Assembly: GCA_902765485.1 (NCBI GenBank)
Contig: CACWZZ010000013.1
Location: forward strand, 51,759-115,758
Direction: 5' to 3'
Source: an uncultured Bacteroidales bacterium
Lineage (GTDB): Bacteria; Bacteroidota; Bacteroidia; Bacteroidales; Paludibacteraceae
Length of the DNA stretch: 64,000 bases
The position numbers and the translations under genes are program-made. The notes below the pieces were generated by a model. It had not been told where the DNA came from. It made no database searches and saw only the letters and a list, made by a program, of their open reading frames with translations. Of the stretch, positions 16,854-24,365 are shown piece by piece. Position 1 is the stretch's first letter, and each line of letters opens with the position of its first letter.

Positions 16854-19762
16854 TACATTACTGCATCGTACAGTTCGTCAACCGAGTTGAACAGCTTAGC
16901 CGGCGAGAGTTTGGTAACCTTGCAGCCTAACTTCTTCTCGATAGCCTTCAGGTCAATCTTCTTCGGGTCACCCATCAGAACGATTGTTACCGGTTTGCCC
17001 TGTATGTTCTCTTTGTAGAACTTCTCGATGTCGTTGAAAGTCAGCGCGTCGATAGCCGCAGCATTGACTTTGGCAGGGTCGTCTTTGTAACCCAGACGCT
17101 GCCAGTGCTCATACGCTGCAGCTTTGGAACGCATGGACGGTTTAGCCGTCTGTGCAGCCTGTTTGAGAGCCGCCTTGAGGGCAACGAGATTCGTTGAGTC
17201 AGCCGGCATTTCGTTCAGGATGTCCATATAGACAGAGATTGCGTCGTTGACCTTGTCGCTCTGGGTCCCTACATATCCGATGAAGTAGCAGTCCTTACCC
17301 GGCAGTTCCGGCGTAGCGTCCACACCATAAGCGGAATAAGCCATGGAGCGTTTTACACGGATCTCATTGAGCACGATACCCGTGAAGCCACCGGACATAT
17401 ACTGGTTGAAGGCGTCAGATGCTACATCCGAAGCGATGTCATACGGACGACCGTTGATGTAGAAATAGAGGTCCGCCTGCTGTACGTTGCTGTTCGGCAA
17501 GAAGAGCACAGTCGGTTTGTCATATTTCTGACGGTCCTGTACGAACGGCGATTTGGACGGCTTCATACCTTCTGTCAGCGGCAGGTTAGCCACCAGTTGG
17601 TCCTGAGGCAGAGTACCGCAATAGAACACATCCAGCGCGTACTCACGAGCCTGAGCGATGAGCGACTGCACTTTCGGCAGACCCATTCCCCAGATGTCCG
17701 CGAACGGTACTTCGTCCAGATAAGAGGACTTCTTGCCGTACATAGCGTATTGCATCAAAGCGGATTTCTGAACGGCTGTCTGTTTCTGACGGATCAGTCG
17801 GGAAACGAACACACCACCCTTTACTGCATCCAGCTGTTTCTGCTCCAAATACGGCATGAGGAGCTGGCGGTTGACCAGATTCATGATCTTAGCCATGTTG
17901 CCGTCCTCACCGGTAATAGCGATATAGAAATAGGAGTCGTTGCTACCATATTCTACCGAAGCACCCAGTTCCGCCATCTGCTGTTTGAAATCCTTACCCT
18001 CGGTAGCCGGAGATCCCATGATACCGGCGTTGCTCATCAGCGCAGCAGCATAAGGCAGCAGCGGCATCTCATGCTCACCTACACCATAGCGGAGAATGAG
18101 CGAGAAGATATCATTCTTGTTGTTCGGGGTATAGCGCAGCGTCACGTTCTCGCCCAACGAGCTGACTTTCACATCATTGAAATCGTTGAAGGTCTGTTTG
18201 AGTTCGCCCTTCGGCAGTTTCTGGAAAGCCTCAGCATAGGCAGTCTTGGCATTCTTCACCGGATCAAGCGGTTTGATATTCGGCTTCGGCAGCGGTTTTG
18301 CCTTCATGCTCTTGGTATCCTCGTCAAAGGAGAGCGTCATATGATCCGCATCGAAGTATTTCTTCGCTACGCGTGCGATCTCCTCTTTGGTGAGGGACTG
18401 GATCTTCTCGTTAGCCGTGAAGATGTCATCTACGGGTTTCGCATATGTGAACGCATCTACGAGGACATTCATCTTGGTAGAAGGAGACTCATTGAAACTC
18501 TTGTAGCTCTGCGCGTACATGTGTTTTACGTTCGCTATCAGTTCATCGGATATCTCACCGCGTTTGATCTTGTCGATCTCCTTCATGATGATAGCCTCGG
18601 TAGCCTTGTCAGACTCATACATCTGCTGGTTGGCATCATAGTACGGAACAGCCATCACGAACACGCGTCCGTCATTACGGCGGGAATCCGAGAAGGCATA
18701 TGCCTGTCCTACGTCACCCTTGGTGTTCACTTGGTCCAGCAGACCGGTCTGGCCGTTATAGAGGAGGTTGCATACGAACTCCAATATATCCTGGTCCGGA
18801 TCACCTTCCTTCACTCCCTGGTAAACCCACGCTACTTGCGGAGTGTAACCCAAGTTGTAGTGTTTCTTGCCTGTCAGCTGAACAGACGGATAGCTCGGAC
18901 GGGCAGGCAACTCTTTCGGTTGCAGACGGCCGAAGGTCTCTGCAATCATAGGCTTGGTGCTCTCGGTATCGAAGTCACCCACAATGATGAGCGCCATGTT
19001 GTTAGGCACATACCATGTGTTGTAGAACTCGATCAAACGAGACAGACGCGGGTTCTTGAGGTGCTCCGGCAGACCGATTACGTCACGCTCGTACGGAGAA
19101 CCTTTGTACACATCCTCCATCAGTTTCTTCTGTGCCTGCGAAGACGGTTCGTTGGCGTACATGTTGTACTCCTCAAACACGTTCTCCAACTCAGCCTGGA
19201 ACGTACGGAACACCGGATCAATCAGACGGTCGGAGAAGATCGTCAGCCAGCGGTACATCTCTGCAGCCGGGAACGAGTTGTGGTACGCCGTGAGGTCATA
19301 GGACGTGTAAGCGTTCACTCCCTCGGCACCGATGAGGTCCAGCATGTTGAAGAAATCTTCGGTCGAAGAAATCTTCGCTTCACGCATGGAGCATTCGTTG
19401 ATCTGCGTAGCGAGTTGCTCACGTACTTTCGGATCGGTGGCATCGCTGTACTGGTCGTAGAGCGCGATGATCGAGTCATAGATCGGTTTCTCTTTCTCCC
19501 AGTCGAGGGCGCCGATACGCTGTGTGCCCTTGAAGAGCATATGCTCCAGATAGTGTGCCAAACCGGTGTACTCTGCCGGTTCGTCCACTGCTCCGGCGCG
19601 AACTACTACATAGCCCGTTACATCCGGCGCATCGTGGTCTTCCCACAAAAGCACAGTGAGACCGTTTTCCAACTTGTACTCTGTCAAACCCTCACGGGAT
19701 TGAGCGGAGAGAAATGCGATGCTGCATACCAGCAGCAGAGCGCTAAGTAAATACTTTCTCAT
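16853..19762 (-). CDS. M16 family zinc metallopeptidase (pitrilysin-like), secreted
   Basis: The 969 residues contain a signal peptide (1-21, ending FLSAQ) and two M16 repeats. The active-site motif HYLEH at 70-74 carries two zinc-binding His residues and the catalytic Glu, in the context GLAHYLEHMLFKGT. The downstream ENVFEEYNM supplies the distal Glu. The second half (PNNMALIIVGDFD and later regions) is the inactive M16_C type. It should degrade peptides in the periplasm or outside the cell. It lies upstream of era with a one-base overlap of stop and start. Confidence 0.93.
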   Translation of the reverse strand: MRKYLLSALLLVCSIAFLSAQSREGLTEYKLENGLTVLLWEDHDAPDVTGYVVVRAGAVDEPAEYTGLAHYLEHMLFKGTQRIGALDWEKEKPIYDSIIALYDQYSDATDPKVREQLATQINECSMREAKISSTEDFFNMLDLIGAEGVNAYTSYDLTAYHNSFPAAEMYRWLTIFSDRLIDPVFRTFQAELENVFEEYNMYANEPSSQAQKKLMEDVYKGSPYERDVIGLPEHLKNPRLSRLIEFYNTWYVPNNMALIIVGDFDTESTKPMIAETFGRLQPKELPARPSYPSVQLTGKKHYNLGYTPQVAWVYQGVKEGDPDQDILEFVCNLLYNGQTGLLDQVNTKGDVGQAYAFSDSRRNDGRVFVMAVPYYDANQQMYESDKATEAIIMKEIDKIKRGEISDELIANVKHMYAQSYKSFNESPSTKMNVLVDAFTYAKPVDDIFTANEKIQSLTKEEIARVAKKYFDADHMTLSFDEDTKSMKAKPLPKPNIKPLDPVKNAKTAYAEAFQKLPKGELKQTFNDFNDVKVSSLGENVTLRYTPNNKNDIFSLILRYGVGEHEMPLLPYAAALMSNAGIMGSPATEGKDFKQQMAELGASVEYGSNDSYFYIAITGEDGNMAKIMNLVNRQLLMPYLEQKQLDAVKGGVFVSRLIRQKQTAVQKSALMQYAMYGKKSSYLDEVPFADIWGMGLPKVQSLIAQAREYALDVFYCGTLPQDQLVANLPLTEGMKPSKSPFVQDRQKYDKPTVLFLPNSNVQQADLYFYINGRPYDIASDVASDAFNQYMSGGFTGIVLNEIRVKRSMAYSAYGVDATPELPGKDCYFIGYVGTQSDKVNDAISVYMDILNEMPADSTNLVALKAALKQAAQTAKPSMRSKAAAYEHWQRLGYKDDPAKVNAAAIDALTFNDIEKFYKENIQGKPVTIVLMGDPKKIDLKAIEKKLGCKVTKLSPAKLFNSVDELYDAVM

Positions 19763-19783
19763 TGTTGTTAATTATTTAGTTTT

Positions 19784-19834
19784 GTTCTAGTTTATCTAGT
19801 TTAACTAGTTGTTCTAGTTTTTCTAGTTTTTCTT
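19784..19834. repeat. short tandem repeat, TCTAGTTTA family
   Basis: About five units of 8-9 bases (TTCTAGTTTA, TCTAGTTTAA, CTAGTTGT, TCTAGTTT, TCTAGTTTT) between tdh and the M16 gene. Confidence 0.92.
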
Positions 19835-20858
19835 ACCATTCCAGCAATACTTTGCCGCATTGCCCGCTTACCATGACGTCGAAGCCCTTTTGGAAGTCCT
19901 CGAATTGGAACCGATGGGTGATGACCGGACTGAGGTCCAAGCCTCCGAGCAACATCTGCTCCATCTGGTACCATGTCTCCCACATGCGGCGTCCGGTGAT
20001 GCCTTTGATGGTCAAGGCATTGAAGATCACATCGGACCAATTGACCTTGGTGTCGCTCGGCAGGATTCCGAGTTGGGCAATGTTCGCACCTTTGTACATG
20101 TGTGCGATCATGTCGTTGAATGCCGCAGGCGCACCGCTCATCTCCAGTCCTACATCGAAACCTTTGATGCCTAATTGCTTCATCGCGCCTTCTACCGTCT
20201 CGCCCTTTGAGCCATCTACGGTCAGCGTCGCACCCATTTTCTTTGCGATCTCCAGCCGAAGCGGGTTGATGTCCGTCACCACGATATGTTTGGCTCCCGC
20301 GTAGCGGCAAATGCCTGCTGCCATCGTTCCGATGAGCCCTGCGCCCGTGATCAGCACATCTTCGCCCAAGAGCGGAAAAGCCAACGCTGTATGGGTGGCG
20401 TTACCGAAGGGATCCATGATCGCTGCGAAATCATCAGGTATCTCAGGACGCAACTTAACCACATTACTCTCCGGGATCGTCACGTACTCCGCGAAACAAC
20501 CGTCTTTGCCCATGATTCCGACCGAGATGGTGTTCTCGCACACATGTCCCATGCCTCTGCGGCAGTTGCGGCAGTGTCCGCAAACAATATGTCCCTCGGC
20601 AGTCACACGTTCGCCTACTTTGAAATTCCGCACACCGGGTCCCACTTCGGCTACGATACCCACAAACTCATGTCCCATCGTATAAGGCGGTTTGCAGTGG
20701 CTCTGCGACCATTCGTCCCATTTGTACATGTGCAGGTCTGTTCCGCAGATAGCGGCTTTGATGACCTTGATCAGCACGTCGTTCACGCCCACTTCCGGCA
20801 TCGGCACTTCTTCCATCCAAATGCCCGGCTCCGCATATTTCTTTACTAATGCTTTCAT
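19833..20858 (-). CDS. tdh: L-threonine 3-dehydrogenase, zinc-dependent
   Basis: It oxidises L-threonine with NAD to 2-amino-3-ketobutyrate, the substrate of Kbl encoded just upstream. The 341 residues equal the length of the E. coli enzyme. The medium-chain dehydrogenase pattern is complete: CGTDLHMYKWDEW with a catalytic-zinc Cys, GHEFVG, a structural zinc site in HCRNCRRGMGHVCEN, and the NAD site GAGLIGTMAAG. The frame is also open upstream through a TCTAGTTTA array, but the ATG at 20858 gives the normal N-terminus (MKALVKKYAEPGIWMEEVP). Confidence 0.96.
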   Translation of the reverse strand: MKALVKKYAEPGIWMEEVPMPEVGVNDVLIKVIKAAICGTDLHMYKWDEWSQSHCKPPYTMGHEFVGIVAEVGPGVRNFKVGERVTAEGHIVCGHCRNCRRGMGHVCENTISVGIMGKDGCFAEYVTIPESNVVKLRPEIPDDFAAIMDPFGNATHTALAFPLLGEDVLITGAGLIGTMAAGICRYAGAKHIVVTDINPLRLEIAKKMGATLTVDGSKGETVEGAMKQLGIKGFDVGLEMSGAPAAFNDMIAHMYKGANIAQLGILPSDTKVNWSDVIFNALTIKGITGRRMWETWYQMEQMLLGGLDLSPVITHRFQFEDFQKGFDVMVSGQCGKVLLEW

Positions 20859-20910
20859 TTTTTCTAGTTTATCTAGTTTAACTAGTTCTTCTAGTTTGAC
20901 TAATTCTTTT
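20857..20910. repeat. short tandem repeat, TCTAGTTTA family
   Basis: A near-copy of the array at 19784 (TTTTCTAGTTTATCTAGTTT, then AACTAGTTCTTCTAGTTTG), here between tdh and kbl. It overlaps the last codons of kbl, so tdh is bracketed by the same repeat on both sides. Confidence 0.92.
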
Positions 20911-22096
20911 TCAATACTGCAAGTTCCGTGCCAATTTTCGTAAAGGCGGCGATACATTTATCCAATTGTTCGCGCGTGTGAGCGGCAGAAACCTGCACGC
21001 GGATACGCGCCTGTCCTTTCGGAACGACTGGATAATAGAAGCCCGTGACGTATATTCCTTCTTTCTGGAGAGCCGCAGCAAACTCCTGACTCAGCCGTGC
21101 GTCATACAGCATAACTGCGCAGATAGCAGACTGCGTCGGTTTGATATCAAATCCTGCTGCTTTCATCTTCTCCACGAAATATGCCGTGTTCTCGTGCAGA
21201 CGGTCCTGCAACTCGTTGCTCCGTGTCAAGATCTCAAACGTCTTGATTCCTGCCGCAGCAATCATCGGCGGAATCGAGTTCGAGAAGAGATACGGACGGC
21301 TGCGCTGACGCAACAGGTCGATGATCTCTTTCTTACCCGTGGTGAAACCGCCTACCGAGCCGCCGAACGCTTTTCCAAGCGTGCCGGTGATGATCTCCAC
21401 TTTGCCGCGCATGTTGTACAGCTCGGTCACGCCGTGTCCGGTCTTGCCGACTACACCAGCCGAATGGCTCTCATCCACCATAACTAACGCGTTGTATTTC
21501 TGCGCCAGTTCGTAGATCTTATCCAGCGGACACACGTTTCCGTCCATGGAGAACACACCGTCCGTAGCAATAATTCGGAAACGCTGTGCTTGTGCTTTCT
21601 TCAGTTGCTCCTCCAAGTCCGCCATGTTGCCGTTCGCATAACGGTAACGGACTGCTTTGCAAAGCCGCACGCCGTCAATAATCGAAGCGTGGTTGAGGGC
21701 GTCGGAGATGATCGCATCTTCTTCGGTCAGCAGCGGCTCGAACAGACCGCCGTTCGCGTCAAAACAAGCCGCATAAAGGATTGTGTCTTCCGTTCCGAAG
21801 AAATCTGAAATCACGCGTTCCAGCTCTTTGTGCGTGTCCTGCGTGCCGCAGATAAAACGCACAGAAGCCATTCCGTAACCGCGTGCGTCCATACGCGCTT
21901 TCGCTGCCTCGATCAACTCTTTATTGTCCGCCAAACCGAGGTAATTGTTCGCGCAGAAGTTAATCACTTCCTGTCCGCCTTCTACTTTGATTCCGCTTGA
22001 CTGCGGGGTGATGATCACCCGCTCGTTCTTATATAGTCCTGCCTCCTTGATCTCCGCCAAGGTCTGCTGCAGATGTTTCTGAAAATCCTGATACAT
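20900..22096 (-). CDS. kbl: Glycine C-acetyltransferase (2-amino-3-ketobutyrate CoA ligase)
   Basis: This PLP enzyme cleaves 2-amino-3-ketobutyrate with CoA to glycine and acetyl-CoA. The 398 residues match the family length. DESHSAGVVG supplies the Asp that binds the PLP ring, and TLGKAFGGSVGG holds the Schiff-base Lys. The N-terminal INFCANNYLGLADN is typical. With tdh directly downstream it forms the two-step threonine degradation operon. Confidence 0.96.
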   Translation of the reverse strand: MYQDFQKHLQQTLAEIKEAGLYKNERVIITPQSSGIKVEGGQEVINFCANNYLGLADNKELIEAAKARMDARGYGMASVRFICGTQDTHKELERVISDFFGTEDTILYAACFDANGGLFEPLLTEEDAIISDALNHASIIDGVRLCKAVRYRYANGNMADLEEQLKKAQAQRFRIIATDGVFSMDGNVCPLDKIYELAQKYNALVMVDESHSAGVVGKTGHGVTELYNMRGKVEIITGTLGKAFGGSVGGFTTGKKEIIDLLRQRSRPYLFSNSIPPMIAAAGIKTFEILTRSNELQDRLHENTAYFVEKMKAAGFDIKPTQSAICAVMLYDARLSQEFAAALQKEGIYVTGFYYPVVPKGQARIRVQVSAAHTREQLDKCIAAFTKIGTELAVLKKN

Positions 22097-22100
22097 AGTT

Positions 22101-22128
22101 GCTTGTCACTTAGTACTTTGTCACTTTA
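22101..22128. repeat. short tandem repeat, GGTACTTGGTCACTT family
   Basis: CTTGTCACTTAGTACTTTGT followed by CACTTT fills the gap between gdhA and kbl. Confidence 0.8.
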
Positions 22129-23469
22129 AATGATTCCTTGCTCCAGCATAGCTGTCGCCACTTTCATGAATCCGGCGATGTTCGCGCCCTTCACGTAGTC
22201 GATCGTGCCGTCTTTCTGCGTGCCGTAACGAACACATTGTTCGTGAATCGACTCCATGATATGATGCAGACGCTCATCCACCTCTTTTCCTGTCCAACTC
22301 AGGTGCTCGGCGTTCTGCGTCATTTCCAGACCGCTTGTAGCCACACCGCCTGCGTTAACCGCCTTGCCCGGTGCAAAGAGCACTCCGTTGTGTTGGAAGA
22401 AATGAATTGCTCCCGGCTGGCAGCCCATGTTCGAAACCTCGCAGCAACACCAGCAGCCGTTCGCCTTCAGCTCTTTTGCGTCCTCTTCGCTCAACTCGTT
22501 CTGGAACGCACACGGAAGAGCGATGTCGCACGGTACCGACCACGCCTTCTTGCCTGCGGTAAACGCACAGAGCTCCGGGAACTTATCCGCCATGTCTTGC
22601 ACTTTATTGCGGTTCGAAGCACGCATAACAAGCATATAATCAATCATCTCTTTGGTAATACCATTCTTAATTACCACTACACCGTCCGGTCCGCTGATCG
22701 CTACTACTTGTGCACCCAACTCAACCGCTTTCGTCGCAGCTCCCCAAGCCACATTACCGAAGCCCGAAATAGCCACTTTCTTTCCCTTGATATCTTTGCC
22801 GGCTTTGTGCAGCAGGTGTTGCGTGAAATAGAGTGCACCGAAACCGGTCGCTTCCGGTCGCAGGATACTTCCGCCCCAAGTCATGCCTTTGCCAGTCAAA
22901 ACGCCTGTATGGTATTCGCGCGCGAGCTTCTGGTACATTCCGTTCAGGAATCCGATCTCGCGTCCGCCGACACCCACATCGCCTGCCGGAATATCCTGAT
23001 CCGGACCGATGCAACGCCATAACTCCAGCATAAACGCTTGGCAGAAACGCATAATCTCCGCATCACTCTTACCCACAGGATCAAAGTCCGAACCGCCTTT
23101 CGCGCCACCCATCGGTAACGTAGTTAACGCGTTTTTAAAAGTCTGCTCGAAGCCTAAGAACTTCAGCATCGATGGCGTCACGGCTCTGTGGAAACGCAAA
23201 CCGCCTTTGTACGGACCGATCGCGCTGTTGAACTGAACGCGGTAACCGAGGTTCGTCTGCACTTCGCCCTGATCATCAATCCATGTCACGCGGAACGTGA
23301 AGATTCGATCCGGCTCCACCATCCGCTCCACGATCTTCGCCTGCTCAAACTCCGGGTGTTGGTTGTACACCTCTTCGATCGACTCCAATACTTCCTGAAC
23401 CGCCTGCAGGTACTCTGCTTCCCCCGGGTGTTTCGCAGCCAAACGCTGCATAATGTCTTGTACTTTCAT
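22126..23469 (-). CDS. gdhA: NADP-type glutamate dehydrogenase
   Basis: It makes glutamate from 2-oxoglutarate and ammonium, the main nitrogen-assimilation step in gut Bacteroidales. The 447 residues are of the hexameric small-subunit type. The motifs GPYKGGLRFH, with the substrate-binding Lys, and LPMGGAKGGSDFDP are present, as is the dinucleotide site ISGFGNVAWGAA near residue 240. NADP rather than NAD use is inferred from overall similarity. No clear promoter was seen in the short gap to the Nudix gene, so they may share a transcript. Confidence 0.95.
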   Translation of the reverse strand: MKVQDIMQRLAAKHPGEAEYLQAVQEVLESIEEVYNQHPEFEQAKIVERMVEPDRIFTFRVTWIDDQGEVQTNLGYRVQFNSAIGPYKGGLRFHRAVTPSMLKFLGFEQTFKNALTTLPMGGAKGGSDFDPVGKSDAEIMRFCQAFMLELWRCIGPDQDIPAGDVGVGGREIGFLNGMYQKLAREYHTGVLTGKGMTWGGSILRPEATGFGALYFTQHLLHKAGKDIKGKKVAISGFGNVAWGAATKAVELGAQVVAISGPDGVVVIKNGITKEMIDYMLVMRASNRNKVQDMADKFPELCAFTAGKKAWSVPCDIALPCAFQNELSEEDAKELKANGCWCCCEVSNMGCQPGAIHFFQHNGVLFAPGKAVNAGGVATSGLEMTQNAEHLSWTGKEVDERLHHIMESIHEQCVRYGTQKDGTIDYVKGANIAGFMKVATAMLEQGII

Positions 23470-23502
23470 TATTTTGTGTTTTTTATGGTTAGAATTTTTT
23501 AT

Positions 23503-24060
23503 TTAATTATGTATCGCAAAGTATTTCCACAGCGGCGCGGCATGCAGCGCTTGGATAATCTCTCCGTCCTCCAGCATTTCTCGAACCTGCTCCTTCTCCA
23601 TGATATCCACATGAATGTCCTCTGTCGCCTCCTGGTGTTGTTCGCGACGTTTCTCCACGCCCGTTGCCAAAAACGTATAAGACAAGTTGTTATGATTCGT
23701 CGGATTCGGCGAAAGGGTCATGAATAAACTCCATTCCCCACCCTCGTATCCGGTTTCTTCGCTCAACTCACGTTTAGCTGCCTCCAGCGGCGTCTCACCC
23801 GGATCGATCACACCTGCCACCAGCTCATAATGGGTCTCACCCAGCGCGTGACGATATTGATCGACCATCACCATCTTGCCTTCTTTGGTAATGGCAATCA
23901 CGTTAACCCAGTTCGGAAACTCCAACACGAACCACGTCGGAATTTGTTTGCCCGAAGGCAACTCCACGCACTCCTGACGCACAGACAGCCACGGTCCCAA
24001 CCGCAGTATATTCTCGCTGTGCACTACACGCCATGGACGATTATCAATTTTCGGATACAT
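23503..24060 (-). CDS. Nudix hydrolase, ADP-ribose pyrophosphatase-like
   Basis: The 185 residues contain a full Nudix box, GVIDPGETPLEAAKRELSEE followed by TGY (about 85-107), which binds metal and cleaves nucleoside diphosphate bonds. The domain context (RVVHSENILRLGPWLSVRQE before, PNPTNHNNLSYTFLATGVE after) is close to ADP-ribose or sugar-nucleotide hydrolases. The exact substrate is not certain. It has its own promoter directly upstream. Confidence 0.88.
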   Translation of the reverse strand: MYPKIDNRPWRVVHSENILRLGPWLSVRQECVELPSGKQIPTWFVLEFPNWVNVIAITKEGKMVMVDQYRHALGETHYELVAGVIDPGETPLEAAKRELSEETGYEGGEWSLFMTLSPNPTNHNNLSYTFLATGVEKRREQHQEATEDIHVDIMEKEQVREMLEDGEIIQALHAAPLWKYFAIHN

Positions 24061-24083
24061 TGCTATTCTTCCAATTTTGCCTG

Positions 24084-24114
24084 CAAAATTACTACTTTTT
24101 TTTCATATATGCAA
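24084..24114 (-). promoter_or_regulatory. Bacteroidales promoter of the Nudix gene
   Basis: Minus strand: TTGCATATATG, spacer, TAATTTTGCAGGC. Confidence 0.8.
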
Positions 24115-24164
24115 GTGCGCGCGCGTTTTCCATAAAAAAAAATGCAATTTTACGAAGCCGGAAT

Positions 24165-24195
24165 TTGGATATATGGGATTTTTGTTGTATCTTTG
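24165..24195 (+). promoter_or_regulatory. Orphan plus-strand promoter
   Basis: TTGGATATATGGG is followed by TTGTATCTTTGTACC with the standard spacing, but it points at the 3' end of a minus-strand gene and no plus-strand ORF follows. Confidence 0.6.
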
Positions 24196-24202
24196 TACCA
24201 GA

Positions 24203-24335
24203 TTTGGGAGAAAGTTTTCTTTGCGCCCTTTTCTTGCGCTTTTCTCCCGGTCACGGCAGCCGAATCTCCCCCTAATCACCCCGTAATAACCCCCTAATCA
24301 CCCCCTTATCACCCCCTTTTGAGTGCTAAAAAAGA
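24203..24335 (+). ncRNA. Candidate small RNA downstream of an orphan promoter
   Basis: From the predicted start near 24202 the RNA would open with a stem GGGAGAAA (24207-24214) pairing with TTTCTCCC (24242-24249). The C-rich repeat follows, and CCCCTTTT near 24312 faces AAAAGAGGGG near 24330. No family is recognised. This is an inference from promoter and pairing only. Confidence 0.3.
24268..24319. repeat. short tandem repeat, CCCCCTAATCA family
   Basis: Four units of about 12-13 bases: CCCCCTAATCA, CCCCGTAATAA, CCCCCTAATCA, CCCCCTTATCA. Confidence 0.88.
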
Positions 24336-24365
24336 GGGGAAGAAAGGAGGAGCCGTTTTTCAGAT

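Larger units (their letters stand above)
24061..24365. other. Intergenic region with a divergent promoter pair and possible small RNA
   Basis: No coding gene. It holds the minus promoter of the Nudix gene, and a plus promoter at 24165 with no plus-strand gene behind it. A hairpin follows at 24207-24249 (GGGAGAAA ... TTTCTCCC), then a tandem repeat of CCCCCTAATCA and an A/G-rich end. Confidence 0.6.

Noticed and set aside
17597-19750. A 717-codon open frame on the plus strand
   Set aside because: It is the exact antisense of the M16 peptidase, which has a signal peptide, HYLEH motif and family length; the antisense protein has no recognisable feature.
20859-20957. 33-residue N-terminal extension of Tdh
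   Set aside because: It is made of the TCTAGTTTA repeat and the kbl 3' end; the ATG at 20858 gives the exact normal length of 341 residues.
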